A stretch of DNA of 64,000 nt from Shewanella benthica KT99 (GCF_000172075.1 NZ_ABIC01000002.1:110597-174596); one strand, 5' to 3'; shown: positions 18,659-28,589, numbered from the stretch's first letter. The notes: generated from the letters alone by a model not told the origin. A program made the numbers and translations.

Positions 18659-19903
18659 TTGGATCATTTTCTCTATAAAAATAATGAGTTACTGGCTGAA
18701 GATTGCTCTGTGGCCGAGTTGGCTCGTACCCATGGCACTCCTCTGTACATCTATTCTCGTGCCACGTTAGAGCGTCACTGGCACGCATTTGACCGTGCGG
18801 TTGCCGATCATCCCCATCTTATTTGTTATGCGGTAAAAGCGAATTCAAATATCGCCGTCCTGAACGTGCTCGCGCGTTTGGGCAGTGGCTTCGACATCGT
18901 TTCCGGTGGTGAGTTACTGCGAGTGATAGAAGCCGGTGGCGAGCCCGCTAAAGTGGTATTTTCAGGCGTAGGCAAGACTGCCGCAGAAATGGAGATGGCA
19001 CTTAATCTGGATATTCTTTGTTTTAACGTCGAATCGGCAGCCGAGCTTGAGCAGTTAAATATTGTTGCTGGCCGTATAGGTAAGATTGCACCGGTTTCCC
19101 TGCGCATTAACCCGGATGTCGATGCCGGCACACACCCATACATATCTACGGGCCTTAAAGATAACAAGTTCGGTATCGCTATGGAGCAAGCCGAGGCTAT
19201 TTTCGCTCGCGCCGCCGCATTACCGAATCTAGAAATTAAAGGTGTCGACTGTCATATCGGCTCCCAGCTAACCGAGATCCAACCTTTCCTCGATGCCATG
19301 GATCGCATGCTCGCTTTAATCGATCGACTCGCTGAGCAGGGCATTCATATTGAACACTTCGATGTGGGTGGTGGCTTAGGTGTGTCTTATGGTGATGAGA
19401 CGCCGCCTCAGCCTGATGTCTATGCCGCAGCCTTACTCGAACGATTAGGCTCCCGAAAGCTAAAGCTTATCTTCGAGCCTGGTCGTGCTATTGCTGCCAA
19501 TGCGGGCATCTTTGTGACTCAAGTGCTCTATCTTAAAAGCAATGATGATAAACATTTTGCCCTAGTTGATGGTGCGATGAATGATCTTATTCGTCCTGCA
19601 CTGTACAGTGCCTGGCAAAATATTATTCCTGTTAAGCCGCGCGATGGTAAAACCTTAAATTACGATATCGTGGGTCCTATATGCGAAACTGGTGATTTTT
19701 TAGGCAAGGACAGAGAGTTGAATTTAGCCGCGGGGGATTATCTAGCTGTGTGCTCATCGGGCGCTTATGGCTTTACCATGTCATCTAACTACAATTCACG
19801 CCCTAGATCCGCCGAGGTGATGGTCGATGGGGAGCAGGCTTTTGTTATTCGAGAGAGAGAAAAATTGACTCAGCTATGGCAAGGTGAGCAACTCCTGCCG
19901 TAA
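18659..19903 (+). CDS. lysA: Diaminopimelate decarboxylase (TTG start)
   Basis: A 414-residue PLP enzyme that decarboxylates meso-diaminopimelate to L-lysine, the last step of lysine synthesis. Seen: YAVKANSN with the PLP lysine, SGGELLRVIEAG, the glycine-rich FDVGGGLGVSYG, FEPGRAIAANAG and the CETGDFLG active-site segment. An open frame extends upstream to 18536 but overlaps lptM. TTG at 18659 (M-DHFLYKNNELLAEDC) fits the family start and has AAGGA 8 bases ahead. It is probably cotranscribed with lptM and dapF. Confidence 0.95.
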   Translation: MDHFLYKNNELLAEDCSVAELARTHGTPLYIYSRATLERHWHAFDRAVADHPHLICYAVKANSNIAVLNVLARLGSGFDIVSGGELLRVIEAGGEPAKVVFSGVGKTAAEMEMALNLDILCFNVESAAELEQLNIVAGRIGKIAPVSLRINPDVDAGTHPYISTGLKDNKFGIAMEQAEAIFARAAALPNLEIKGVDCHIGSQLTEIQPFLDAMDRMLALIDRLAEQGIHIEHFDVGGGLGVSYGDETPPQPDVYAAALLERLGSRKLKLIFEPGRAIAANAGIFVTQVLYLKSNDDKHFALVDGAMNDLIRPALYSAWQNIIPVKPRDGKTLNYDIVGPICETGDFLGKDRELNLAAGDYLAVCSSGAYGFTMSSNYNSRPRSAEVMVDGEQAFVIREREKLTQLWQGEQLLP

Positions 19904-20002
19904 ACTGTGTATATTAATTGATGATGTTTCTGTTTCCTTCTTTGATAAAAGAATAAAGGCTTTATTGAATTACGGAACCGGGCTATTTAAAGGAGACCTA
20001 AC

Positions 20003-20845
20003 TTGATCCATTTCACTAAGATGCATGGTTTAGGCAATGATTTTATGGTGGTTGATGGCGTAACACAGAATGTGTTTTTCTCGCCCGAGCAGATCAAACG
20101 CCTTGCCGATCGAAATTTTGGTATAGGTTTCGATCAGTTGCTTCTGGTAGAGCCTCCTTATGATCCCGATCTTGATTTCCACTATCGTATTTTTAATGCC
20201 GATGGCGGCGAGGTTGAGCAGTGTGGTAATGGTGCACGCTGTTTCGCTCGCTTTGTGCGTAACAAGGGATTGACCAACAAACAAAAAATTAAAGTCAGCA
20301 CCTCCAACGGCAAACTTACCCTGCGCCTAGAGCAAGACGGCAATGTCACCGTGAATATGGGCATTCCGGTACTCGAGCCAAGCAAGATCCCCTTTAATGC
20401 CAAGCGGCCTGAAAAAACATATTTGTTACAGACCGACACTGCAGAATCTAAGATGCAGACCTTTCTCTGTGGCGCCGTTTCAATGGGTAATCCTCACTGT
20501 GTTTTGGATGTCGAAGATATTCAGGCTGCAGATGTCGAGGGGATTGGCGCATTATTGACTCAACATGAGCGCTTCCCCAAGGGAGTGAATGTCGGTTTTA
20601 TGCAGGTGATCAACTCGGGTCATATTAAACTAAGAGTATATGAACGCGGCGCGGCAGAGACGCTTGCCTGTGGTACGGGTGCATGTGCTGCGGTCGTCGT
20701 GGGTCAGTTACAAGGTAAGCTAGATAAGCGTGTACGTGTCGATCTACCGGGTGGTACCTTGACCATTAATTGGGATGGAGAGGGTAAACCTTTATGGATG
20801 ACTGGGCCTGCCGAACACGTATATGACGGACAGATACAAACATGA
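20003..20845 (+). CDS. dapF: Diaminopimelate epimerase (TTG start)
   Basis: A 280-residue epimerase that converts LL- to meso-diaminopimelate for lysine and peptidoglycan. The two catalytic cysteines are C74 in EQCGNGARC and C223 in LACGTGAC. The start is TTG at 20003, with a strong AGGAG 7 bases ahead, giving [14 protein letters not shown], the usual family N-terminus. The stop overlaps the next ATG (ATGA), so dapF and yigA are likely coupled. Confidence 0.96.
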   Translation: MIHFTKMHGLGNDFMVVDGVTQNVFFSPEQIKRLADRNFGIGFDQLLLVEPPYDPDLDFHYRIFNADGGEVEQCGNGARCFARFVRNKGLTNKQKIKVSTSNGKLTLRLEQDGNVTVNMGIPVLEPSKIPFNAKRPEKTYLLQTDTAESKMQTFLCGAVSMGNPHCVLDVEDIQAADVEGIGALLTQHERFPKGVNVGFMQVINSGHIKLRVYERGAAETLACGTGACAAVVVGQLQGKLDKRVRVDLPGGTLTINWDGEGKPLWMTGPAEHVYDGQIQT

Positions 20846-21480
20846 CTGAAATAATTAATGTGAAAAAACAACTGCCTTTCGATGAGATACTGATTCGAGA
20901 ATACTTGCTGGATAACCCTGATTTTTTCACTCGTTATCCTGAGCTGCTGTTGGCAATGCGAATTCCACATGCGCAGCGTGGTACCGTGTCCTTGGTTGAG
21001 CGCCAACAAGAGATACTGCGCAGCCGGGTACGGCAGTTAGAGGAGGAGATCACATCCCTGATGGGGATGGCTACCCGTAATGAGATGATCTACATGTTCA
21101 ATAGCAAGCTGTCACTTAAACTGCTTGAATGTGAAGATCTCGGTGAACTGAGGCAAGAGTTATCCGAAGGTTTAAAAACACAATTTCAGTTTAGCCATGT
21201 TCGATTAATCACGGTACATGACATAGATAGCGAGTTGTCGCGTATCTGGAGTAAGCGCCTGAGCCAAGGTTATTATTTTGGTCGACTCACTACAGCAGAA
21301 TCGAAACGTTTATTTGGCTGCGAAGTTGGCTCTGTGGCCTTATCTAGATTATCGGATCGATGTGGTCAGGTTATTTTTGCCATCGCGAGTCAAAATGCGA
21401 TGCATTTTCATTCGGAAATGGATAATCTTTTTCTGGATCAACTTAAGCAACTTATAGATCATCTATTGCCTAAGCTTTAA
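20842..21480 (+). CDS. yigA: DUF484 family protein (YigA)
   Basis: A 212-residue DUF484 protein, the counterpart of E. coli yigA, which also sits between dapF and xerC. The N-terminal part has the family pattern [15 protein letters not shown], followed by a coiled-coil stretch around [18 protein letters not shown] and a GAF-like C-terminal region. Its function is not established; the position and four-base overlap with dapF suggest coexpression. Confidence 0.88.
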   Translation: MTEIINVKKQLPFDEILIREYLLDNPDFFTRYPELLLAMRIPHAQRGTVSLVERQQEILRSRVRQLEEEITSLMGMATRNEMIYMFNSKLSLKLLECEDLGELRQELSEGLKTQFQFSHVRLITVHDIDSELSRIWSKRLSQGYYFGRLTTAESKRLFGCEVGSVALSRLSDRCGQVIFAIASQNAMHFHSEMDNLFLDQLKQLIDHLLPKL

Positions 21481-21552
21481 CTGTACTCAGAGTATCTTGC
21501 CTAGAGTCTGTAAGTAGCATAACGACAAGGCTCGTGGCAACCAAGGAATTAG

Positions 21553-22479
21553 ATGAATGCTAACTGGTTTAAACGGTTTGAGAGTTACTGTCGCTCCGAG
21601 CGACAGCTTTCGGCACATACAGTACGAAATTACCTATACGAGTTGCATCGAGTCTCCGCTAAACTCGAAGAAAATGCCTGCTTATCTTTCTTGTGGTCAG
21701 AGGTCAGCCATGAACAAATTCAGCACGTCTTGGGGCAATTACACCGCCAGGGCCTGAGTCCTCGTTCTCTGTCATTAACACTTTCCGCGGTAAAGCAGTT
21801 TTGTGACTTCTTACTGGGTGAGGGGGTCATTAACGCCAATCCAGCTAAGAGTCTGAGTGCGCCTAAGCAAAATAAACCCCTGCCAAAAAATATGGATCTC
21901 GACTCTGTGACTCACCTATTAGAGATAGACGCCGACGATCTCTTGAGTGTGCGTGATAAAGCCATCATGGAGCTGTTTTACTCCTCCGGTCTAAGACTCG
22001 CCGAACTGGCGGCTCTCGATGTGCTTGCTATCCGCTTTGCCGAACGGCAAGTTAAGGTGTTAGGTAAAGGAAGCAAGGAAAGGATTGTTCCTGTAGGTCG
22101 ATGTGCGATCCAAGCTATCCAGGCTTGGTTAGCGTTGAGAGAGAGTATTCTTTGCCAAGATGAGGCATTATTCGTCACAGCCAAGGGAAAACGATTAGCC
22201 CATAGAAGCATACAAGCCAGATTAGCTAAGTGGGGACAAGAGCAGGCCTTGAATATGCGGGTGCATCCGCATAAGCTACGTCACTCTTTCGCGACTCATA
22301 TGTTGGAGTCGAGCGCCGACCTGCGTGCGGTGCAGGAGTTGCTTGGTCATGCCAATCTCTCGACGACTCAGATATACACAAGTTTAGACTTCCAACATCT
22401 GGCAAAAGTGTACGACGGGGCTCATCCAAGGGCCAGTAGAGCCAAGAAGCTCAATAGCACGAAAAGGGAGGAAAGCTGA
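21553..22479 (+). CDS. xerC: Tyrosine recombinase XerC
   Basis: A 308-residue tyrosine recombinase that acts with XerD at dif to resolve chromosome dimers. The catalytic set is complete: R148 (SSGLRLAEL), K172, H240 and R243 (HPHKLRHSF), H266 (LLGHANLS) and nucleophile Y275 ([10 protein letters not shown]). The N-terminal SAM-like DNA-binding domain is present. The stop overlaps the next start (TGATG), so xerC and yigB are coupled, as in enterobacteria. It is a housekeeping recombinase, not a sign of a mobile element. Confidence 0.96.
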   Translation: MNANWFKRFESYCRSERQLSAHTVRNYLYELHRVSAKLEENACLSFLWSEVSHEQIQHVLGQLHRQGLSPRSLSLTLSAVKQFCDFLLGEGVINANPAKSLSAPKQNKPLPKNMDLDSVTHLLEIDADDLLSVRDKAIMELFYSSGLRLAELAALDVLAIRFAERQVKVLGKGSKERIVPVGRCAIQAIQAWLALRESILCQDEALFVTAKGKRLAHRSIQARLAKWGQEQALNMRVHPHKLRHSFATHMLESSADLRAVQELLGHANLSTTQIYTSLDFQHLAKVYDGAHPRASRAKKLNSTKREES

Positions 22480-23201
22480 TGGCGCAGATATATCTCAGGC
22501 CTAGAGCCTATCAAGCGATTAGCTTCGACCTCGATGACACCTTATATGATAATGGTCCTGTGATCGGGGCTGCTGAAGCTTCACTGCTACAATTTTTACA
22601 TCAGAATTATAGCGAGACTCGTCGTTGGCAAAGGGATGACTGGATAAAGCTCAAAACAAGTATTATCCACAATCAGCCTGAGCTTGGCCATGATACGACT
22701 GCCGCAAGATTGAGCATGTTGGAACAAGGCCTGCTTATGCTGGGTTATTCCCGAGAGCGTGCCAAATCCGGTGCCATGGCCGGTTTGAATTGCTTCTTAC
22801 ACAAGCGCTCTGATTTTACCGTTGCAAGACCTGTAGTAAACTTGCTTCGAGACTTGAGTGTTAAATATCCATTAATCGGCATCACCAACGGCAATGTCGA
22901 TGCCGATAGAATCGGTCTGGGTGATGTGCTGGATTTTGTACTTCATCCTGGCGCAGGCACACGTATGAAGCCTTACCCGGATATGTTCTATAACGCCTGT
23001 CGTCGACTCGATATTCCACTACCTAGTTTACTGCACGTCGGAGATAGTCATGCAGCCGATGTTATGGGAGCCAGGATGGCAGGCTGTCAGTCTGCTTGGC
23101 TCAATCCAAGCTTCGGCCGAGATAAACCACACAGATTCGGTCAGCTGTTACCCCATGTAGAAATCCAAGACATACATGAGTTACAAGGATTAATTGGGTA
23201 A
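22479..23201 (+). CDS. yigB: HAD-family phosphatase (YigB-like)
   Basis: A 240-residue HAD phosphatase. Motif I is SFDLDDTLYDN (nucleophile D17, acid/base D19), motif II is in GITNGN, the lysine is in MKPYPDMF, and motif IV is HVGDSHAADVMGA. E. coli YigB dephosphorylates FMN and a riboflavin-pathway intermediate. The substrate here is inferred from that and from synteny with xerC. Confidence 0.88.
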   Translation: MAQIYLRPRAYQAISFDLDDTLYDNGPVIGAAEASLLQFLHQNYSETRRWQRDDWIKLKTSIIHNQPELGHDTTAARLSMLEQGLLMLGYSRERAKSGAMAGLNCFLHKRSDFTVARPVVNLLRDLSVKYPLIGITNGNVDADRIGLGDVLDFVLHPGAGTRMKPYPDMFYNACRRLDIPLPSLLHVGDSHAADVMGARMAGCQSAWLNPSFGRDKPHRFGQLLPHVEIQDIHELQGLIG

Positions 23202-23217
23202 ATTATCCATCATCACG

Positions 23218-23252
23218 AAAAAGGCCAGCACTGTTACAGTGCTGGCCTTTTT
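23218..23252. terminator. Strong bidirectional terminator between yigB and ytfE
   Basis: Perfect 17-bp arms (AAAAAGGCCAGCACTGT and its complement) around a minimal loop, with A- and T-runs at the two ends. It lies 17 bp past the yigB stop and 34 bp from the convergent ytfE stop. Confidence 0.92.
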
Positions 23253-23285
23253 ACTGTCTATTTTTAGTTTATGTCGTCTGATTTA

Positions 23286-24002
23286 TTATGCAGACTGCGC
23301 CAGAGCCTTGGGGAACAATATATTGTTTTCCAGATGAATATGCTGTTTCAAGTCAGCCTCAAACTCCGCCAGAGTGGCATAGCAGACACGCCAGGTGGTA
23401 CAAGCATGCTCAGGTGGTTGGAAGTGATTAGTGAGCTCATGGAGCTTTTCGAACATCTGTATAGCCTCATCATGCTCATGTTCCATGGCGTTGATAGGAT
23501 TGCCAATATGACCGAAGCAGGCGTCAACGGTTTCTCCGGCGGCCATGGCCCTGATTGCGGGGAATAAAATCTTCTCCTCCTTCATCAAGTGAGGCACCAG
23601 ATCTGCGATTAATGCCTGAACCAAGCCGGCAAAAGGTTTTATCTCCGGATGATTTTCGCCATGGGCGCGTACCATCTTCTGGCTGTATTCGAGCAGGAGT
23701 GGGGCTTTCTCTCTCACGTAGGTATGATGGGTATCTTCGATATAGTCGATCAGTTTATCGATGGCTAGTTGATTGAGTGTATCTTCCTTAGGGCCCGAAG
23801 TATCTATGGCGACCAGCGCGGCTTCTACCTCGGCTAAGTCTGCAGCAGATTTGTTACAGGCCGAGGCGAGTGAACGTCCGCCACCGCAACAGAAATCGAT
23901 ATCGAATTGACTGAATACATGCGCGGCGCGAAAATCATCGGCTACCAATTTTCCGACGCGTTGCTGGGATAGTTTAAGATCCGATTGAGAAATTGTGCTC
24001 AT
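23286..24002 (-). CDS. ytfE: Di-iron iron-sulfur repair protein (RIC/YtfE/ScdA)
   Basis: A 238-residue RIC protein that helps repair Fe-S clusters after nitrosative or oxidative damage. The N-terminal ScdA domain has the cysteine pair in DFCCGGGRSL (C38, C39). The C-terminal hemerythrin-like domain has the iron ligands in DTHHTYVREKAPLL, HLMKEEKILFPAI, MEHEHDEA and HIHLENNILFP. It is a single gene flanked by terminators. A near-perfect IscR-type palindrome lies in its promoter region, so control by an Fe-S-sensing Rrf2 regulator is likely. Confidence 0.93.
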   Translation of the reverse strand: MSTISQSDLKLSQQRVGKLVADDFRAAHVFSQFDIDFCCGGGRSLASACNKSAADLAEVEAALVAIDTSGPKEDTLNQLAIDKLIDYIEDTHHTYVREKAPLLLEYSQKMVRAHGENHPEIKPFAGLVQALIADLVPHLMKEEKILFPAIRAMAAGETVDACFGHIGNPINAMEHEHDEAIQMFEKLHELTNHFQPPEHACTTWRVCYATLAEFEADLKQHIHLENNILFPKALAQSA

Positions 24003-24080
24003 ACCTGCTCCAAAGCTGTAAATTATATATACCTTTAGTGAGGATGTTATTTGGCACTCAGCTTATGGACAAGTAAAACT

Positions 24081-24095
24081 TGACTAATTTAGTCA
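24081..24095. promoter_or_regulatory. IscR-type palindrome upstream of ytfE
   Basis: TTGACTAATTTAGTCAGG contains the perfect palindrome TGACTAA-A/T-TTAGTCA and fits the type 1 IscR core YYGACT-RWWW-YAGTCRR. It lies about 80 bp upstream of the ytfE start. Other Rrf2 regulators bind similar sites, but the E. coli-type NsrR motif (AAGATGTATTT-like) is not seen here. Confidence 0.6.
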
Positions 24096-24146
24096 GGAAT
24101 AGACCTTTTTATGATGTAGATTAAACTTAGGTGAAAAATTAGCCAT

Positions 24147-24172
24147 AAAAAACCAGCCGAAGCTGGTTTTTT
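24147..24172 (-). terminator. Terminator after fis
   Basis: Perfect 11-bp arms AAAAAACCAGC and GCTGGTTTTTT with a CGAA tetraloop, 22 bp past the fis stop on the minus strand. The T-run follows directly. Confidence 0.9.
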
Positions 24173-24193
24173 TATTTAGTAAGGAAAGAACGA

Positions 24194-24517
<324 letters not shown>

Positions 24518-25495
24518 TTAATTCTGTGCAATTTCATCAAAATAGCGTTCCACCATGGAACATTGTTTTTCAACAGTTTCCAGCCGATTAAACTCGGCAC
24601 GGAATGGACGCTGTTCTTCCTGGTCCAAATACCATCCAACATGCTTTCTAGCAAAACGGATGCCCTTATACTCACCATACAGTTCATATAAGTTTTCAAG
24701 ATGTTCCAGCATCACAAGGCGCTTTTCATCCATCTCAACAGGCGCTAGCTTGTTACCCGTATCCAGGTAATGTTGGATTTCTCGGAAAATCCAAGGCCGT
24801 CCTTGGGCACCTCGTCCTATCATGAGAGCATCGGCACCCGTATGGTCAAGCACGTAGCGTGCCTTCTCTGGGGTGACAATATCTCCATTCGCAATAACTG
24901 GGATCGAGATATTCTGTTTAATAGCCTTAATCGTGTCGTATTCGGCGTCGCCTTTATACATGCACTGTCTAGTTCGGCCGTGAACGGCTAATGAGGCAAT
25001 ACCACAATCTTCGGCTATCTGGGCGATTTGAACACCATTCCTGTGCTCTGGGGCCCAACCGGTTCGAATCTTCAGTGTCACTGGTACATCGACTGCGGCT
25101 ACCACGGCCTGTAAAATTGCTTTTACCTGCTCTGGGTTTTGCAGCAGAGCTGAACCCGCTAGCTTCTTATTCACTTTCTTAGCAGGACAACCCATATTGA
25201 TATCGATGATCTGTGCTCCCTGTTGTACGTTGACAACAGCGGCATTGGCCATCAATTCAGGATCGGCGCCTGCGATTTGCACGGAGCGTATCCCGTTTTC
25301 ACCAGCATGACTCATGCGCTTGCGGCTCTTATCTGTGTCCCAAACATCGGGATTAGATGAAAGCATCTCTGAAACCGCCATGGCAGCGCCATAACGAACA
25401 CAAAGATTTCTAAAGGGTTGGTCTGTGACACCTGCCATTGGTGCCACGATCAGCTGATTTTTCAGTTGATAGGGTCCAATCTGCATTCTCATCAT
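24518..25495 (-). CDS. dusB: tRNA-dihydrouridine synthase B
   Basis: A 325-residue FMN enzyme that reduces uridines in the tRNA D-loop. It has the start LIVAPMAGVTDQPFR, the catalytic cysteine in DINMGCPAKKVNKKLAGSALL, VTLKIRTGW, HGRTR and the FMN phosphate loop GADALMIGRGAQGRPWIF. The start could be any of the closely spaced methionines MMRMQ. It is upstream of and coupled to fis; prmA lies 140 bp upstream. Confidence 0.95.
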   Translation of the reverse strand: MMRMQIGPYQLKNQLIVAPMAGVTDQPFRNLCVRYGAAMAVSEMLSSNPDVWDTDKSRKRMSHAGENGIRSVQIAGADPELMANAAVVNVQQGAQIIDINMGCPAKKVNKKLAGSALLQNPEQVKAILQAVVAAVDVPVTLKIRTGWAPEHRNGVQIAQIAEDCGIASLAVHGRTRQCMYKGDAEYDTIKAIKQNISIPVIANGDIVTPEKARYVLDHTGADALMIGRGAQGRPWIFREIQHYLDTGNKLAPVEMDEKRLVMLEHLENLYELYGEYKGIRFARKHVGWYLDQEEQRPFRAEFNRLETVEKQCSMVERYFDEIAQN

Positions 25496-25635
25496 ACCTA
25501 CGCTTCAAAGGGGCGCCATAGTACGTCTTTTTTGAGTCGGTGAAAAGGTCAATAAATGACCTGAGTGAAACTTTTCTTCTTGACTTTTGCAAGCTGAGAA
25601 TAGTTAGGCGGAACAAGGTGTACCTCCCTTTACAG

Positions 25636-26517
25636 CTATTTACGTATCCCTGTCAAGCGGCTCCAATCTTCTTTGTGAACTGGCGCATCCATATCGAACC
25701 ATTGTGTGTAAAATTCGGCAACTTCATCGGCTTGTTCTTTTAACAGCCCCGATAGGGCTAATTGACCACCGGATTTTACTTTTTCAGCAATTAATGGGGC
25801 TAATTCACGTAGTGGTCCCGCAAGAATGTTGGCAACTAAGATATCGGCCTTAAGATCCTGCGGTTGCTCTTCCGGAAGGTAGAGACTGAGTCGATCTTGT
25901 ACATCATTGCGCTCGGCATTGGCTTTAGATGCTTCGATTGCCTGATAATCAATGTCGATTCCAGTGACTTTTTTAGCACCTAATTTTAGCGCCGCGACGG
26001 CTAAGATGCCTGAGCCGCAACCGAAGTCGATGACTTCTTTATCGGTTAACTCCAGTCCATCTAACCATTCGAGACATAAAGCGGTAGTCGGGTGAGTACC
26101 GGTACCGAATGCTAAGCCGGGATCTAATATCACGTTAACCGCTTGCGGATCTGGGATTTCACGCCAACTAGGGCAGATCCACAGTCGCTTGCCGAATTGA
26201 ATCGGGTGGAAGTTATCCATCCATTCGCGTTCCCAATCTTTGTCTTCGACCTGTTCGATCTTATAACGAAAATCGGTACCTAAATAAGGCAATGATTTTA
26301 GTTGCTCAACAAGGATGGCAAGATCTCTATCGGCTTCGAATAACGCAGTCAGTACGGTGTTATTCCAAAGTGGTGTTTCACCCAAGGTTGGTTCGTAAAT
26401 AGGGGTATCTTTACCATCTTCGAAGGTAATAGACAGTGAACCTTCTTCCATCAGCAGATCGCTTAATGCATCTGCGTGTTGGCTATCGGTATCAATTTTC
26501 AGTTGGATCCAAGGCAT
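25636..26517 (-). CDS. prmA: Ribosomal protein L11 methyltransferase
   Basis: A 293-residue SAM-dependent enzyme that trimethylates ribosomal protein L11. It has the L11-recognition N-terminal domain starting MPWIQLKI, a linker, and the methyltransferase core with [34 protein letters not shown] and VANILAGPL. The prmA-dusB-fis order matches enterobacteria. Confidence 0.96.
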   Translation of the reverse strand: MPWIQLKIDTDSQHADALSDLLMEEGSLSITFEDGKDTPIYEPTLGETPLWNNTVLTALFEADRDLAILVEQLKSLPYLGTDFRYKIEQVEDKDWEREWMDNFHPIQFGKRLWICPSWREIPDPQAVNVILDPGLAFGTGTHPTTALCLEWLDGLELTDKEVIDFGCGSGILAVAALKLGAKKVTGIDIDYQAIEASKANAERNDVQDRLSLYLPEEQPQDLKADILVANILAGPLRELAPLIAEKVKSGGQLALSGLLKEQADEVAEFYTQWFDMDAPVHKEDWSRLTGIRK

Positions 26518-26739
26518 GGAATCGTCTCGTTACTTGTAAAATTGCGACTATTGTATACCCAAGCCTGCATGTATTGCGAGTTTCAAAGCAATGTATGGCC
26601 TGAGTTAGACTAGGTAAACATACAAACCGATCACCAGTGATTAATCTAGGTGTTTATGGGTGAAAATAAGTTGTGCTATTACTTATCTTGCTGAAATAAA
26701 TATAAATATATCATCGATTATCTCGTTTGAATGCTGTTA

Positions 26740-26765
26740 TTAACCAATTGAATTAAATTGGTTAA
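26740..26765. promoter_or_regulatory. Perfect 10-bp inverted repeat between prmA and frdC
   Basis: Arms TTAACCAATT (26740-26749) and AATTGGTTAA (26756-26765) around GAATTA. It is A/T-rich, has no U-run, and sits roughly 160 bp upstream of the first frdC and 220 bp upstream of prmA. It could be an operator; the cognate protein is unknown. Confidence 0.5.
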
Positions 26766-26834
26766 TTGGTCTTACCTCTGCCGGCTAACTTAGCCATTGT
26801 TTGTGACAGGCTTCAAATACTCAGACTTAATCTA

Positions 26835-26848
26835 GTGAGTTAAATCAC
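26835..26848 (+). promoter_or_regulatory. CRP-type site upstream of fumarate reductase
   Basis: GTGA-GTTAAA-TCAC has both CRP half-site cores and sits 75 bp before the first frdC start. CRP activates many anaerobic respiratory genes in Shewanella, so a CRP site is expected biology, but binding is inferred. Confidence 0.55.
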
Positions 26849-26923
26849 GAAATGTATAGGGCACATCTTCCATCAATGATCTTCCTGCTAGAGTGTAAAT
26901 CCCGACAATAGGCAGATAAGAAT

Positions 26924-27655
26924 ATGACAGTGAGAACTCTATTACCCGCATCCGCTACCCCAGATATCGGCGGACATCCTTGGTCTGCGAAAGCCGATAA
27001 AATTCAAAGTGCCACAGGTATCTTGTTGGGCTGTTTCTTATTAGCACACCTACACTTCGAATCGAGTATTTTGCTCGGTAAACAAGCGTTTTATCAGGTG
27101 GTGCAAATACTGGAAGGCGGCATGTTCAGCGAAACAGGCCATGGTTTTCCTATTGTGACTCAAATCTTTTCAATGTTAATTTTGCTGGTTGTGATCCTAC
27201 ATGCGGCGGTCGCGCTGCGTCGTTTCCCGGTGCAAATTGGCCAGTGGCGAGCACTTCGCAGGCACATGAATGTCATCAAGCATAAAGATAGTCATGCCTG
27301 GTTCTGGCAACTTGTTACCGGCTTTATTTTGTTTTTCTTAGCACCAGTACACATATTTACCATGATCACTAATCCTGAAATTGGTCCTCACCTGTCTGCG
27401 GAACGTGTTTATCACGCCAATGCCTGGTTGCTCTATGCCTTGCTGCTTCCAGCTGTGGTTATCCATGCCATGATAGGTTTGTACCGTGTTGCAGTGAAGT
27501 GGGGGATAACCGCTAACCGATCAGGTTTAAGAAAGCTGGCTAAAGTCATGATTATTTACCTTATTACTATCGGTGTATTTAGCTTAGTTTCATATATTTA
27601 CATAGGTCACGGTTTATCTTTGCCTATTGAGCCTTATGTTCCAACTGGCCATTAG
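26924..27655 (+). CDS. frdC: Fumarate reductase cytochrome b, copy 1 (proton-path Glu replaced)
   Basis: A 243-residue five-helix dihaem cytochrome b of the Wolinella FrdC type, which passes electrons from menaquinol to FrdAB. All four haem histidines align: H42, H93, H143 and H181. The glutamate for quinol oxidation (Wolinella Glu C66) aligns with E64. The other key glutamate, Glu C180, which carries the compensating proton path in Wolinella, is V179 here. A CRP-type site precedes the gene, and a second cytochrome b gene follows after 142 bp. The copies are similar across their length, so this is an old tandem duplication. Confidence 0.88.
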   Translation: MTVRTLLPASATPDIGGHPWSAKADKIQSATGILLGCFLLAHLHFESSILLGKQAFYQVVQILEGGMFSETGHGFPIVTQIFSMLILLVVILHAAVALRRFPVQIGQWRALRRHMNVIKHKDSHAWFWQLVTGFILFFLAPVHIFTMITNPEIGPHLSAERVYHANAWLLYALLLPAVVIHAMIGLYRVAVKWGITANRSGLRKLAKVMIIYLITIGVFSLVSYIYIGHGLSLPIEPYVPTGH

Positions 27656-27797
27656 TCATGATTAGATAAGGATATCCTTGATTATTTAGAGCTGAATTGA
27701 TCTACCTCACTAACATTGAGTGATTTGTGGGCGACATTATCATTATCCTTTATAAGGTTTTTAGATCATGTAGCAAGTCAACACTCAGTGAGGACAT

Positions 27798-28514
27798 ATG
27801 ACTATTAATGATTCTGCAATCGCAGAAAGTACGACAAATACAATAACGACAACAAGTACAAAGATTAAGGCGCGAGGAAGACGCTGGATTGCCTGGCTTG
27901 ATATCAGTCAGAGTCTCTCTGGTGTGATTTTAGCGCTGTTCTTATGGACGCATTTAGTCTTGGTTTCATCAATCTTACTCGGTGGCGATGCGATGAGCTG
28001 GGTTGCCGGCTTGATGGAGCTGAGTTTTCTGAGCAGCGACGGCCATGGCTATCCTTGGATAGTTTCGCTTATTGCCATGGGGATAGGCACGTTAGCTTTC
28101 ATTCATGCCTTGGTAGCAATGCAAAAATTACCATTGAGTCTAAAGCAGCAGCTAGCACTTAGAAAGCAGATGAGCGCCATCAAGCATGGTGATACTCAGC
28201 TTTGGGTTACCGGTGTCATTATCTTTGTTTTACTGCCAGTGCACCTTTGGCTTATCGGCTCGGCGCCAGAAACCATAGGCCCTTCGGGTTCGGCGAGCAG
28301 GATCTGGAATGATGGGGTGTGGCTGTTATATCTGCCGCTGTTGTTGAGTGTTGAATTACATGCCGCAATTGGCATTTACCGGGTGGCGATAAAATGGGGC
28401 GCGGCCAGAGACTTAAATACCCGCGCCCGTATGAAAAAGATAAAAAATATCATAAGTGTCGTCTTCGTTTTGATTGGATTAGCGTCGCTATTGGCTTTCC
28501 TTCCATATGCATAA
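27798..28514 (+). CDS. frdC: Fumarate reductase cytochrome b, copy 2 (canonical)
   Basis: A 238-residue dihaem cytochrome b, paralogous to the preceding gene. The four haem histidines are H52, H103, H149 and H188. Both functional glutamates of Wolinella FrdC are kept: E74 (for C66, in LMELSF) and E186 (for C180, in SVELHAAIGIYR). The N-terminal 25 residues are Thr/Ser-rich and hydrophilic. A good GAGGAC ribosome site precedes the ATG. It lies nearest frdA, which suggests that this is the standard partner of FrdAB. Confidence 0.9.
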   Translation: MTINDSAIAESTTNTITTTSTKIKARGRRWIAWLDISQSLSGVILALFLWTHLVLVSSILLGGDAMSWVAGLMELSFLSSDGHGYPWIVSLIAMGIGTLAFIHALVAMQKLPLSLKQQLALRKQMSAIKHGDTQLWVTGVIIFVLLPVHLWLIGSAPETIGPSGSASRIWNDGVWLLYLPLLLSVELHAAIGIYRVAIKWGAARDLNTRARMKKIKNIISVVFVLIGLASLLAFLPYA

Positions 28515-28523
28515 CGGGTGAGT

Positions 28524-28589
28524 TGTAGGACCGGCTTTAGCCGGGAGGGAATCAATTCATTGAACATCGGGGCTAAAGCCCCTCCTACA
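28524..28589. repeat. REP-like double palindrome between frdC and frdA
   Basis: Outer arms TGTAGGA and TCCTACA enclose two perfect small palindromes, CCGGCTTTAGCCGG (28531-28544) and GGGGCTAAAGCCCC (28569-28582). This is the layout of a repetitive extragenic palindrome pair. It may also lower transcription between frdC and frdA. Confidence 0.7.

Noticed and set aside
21553..22479. Integrase of a genomic island
   Set aside because: Context (dapF-yigA-xerC-yigB) and length identify the housekeeping recombinase XerC.
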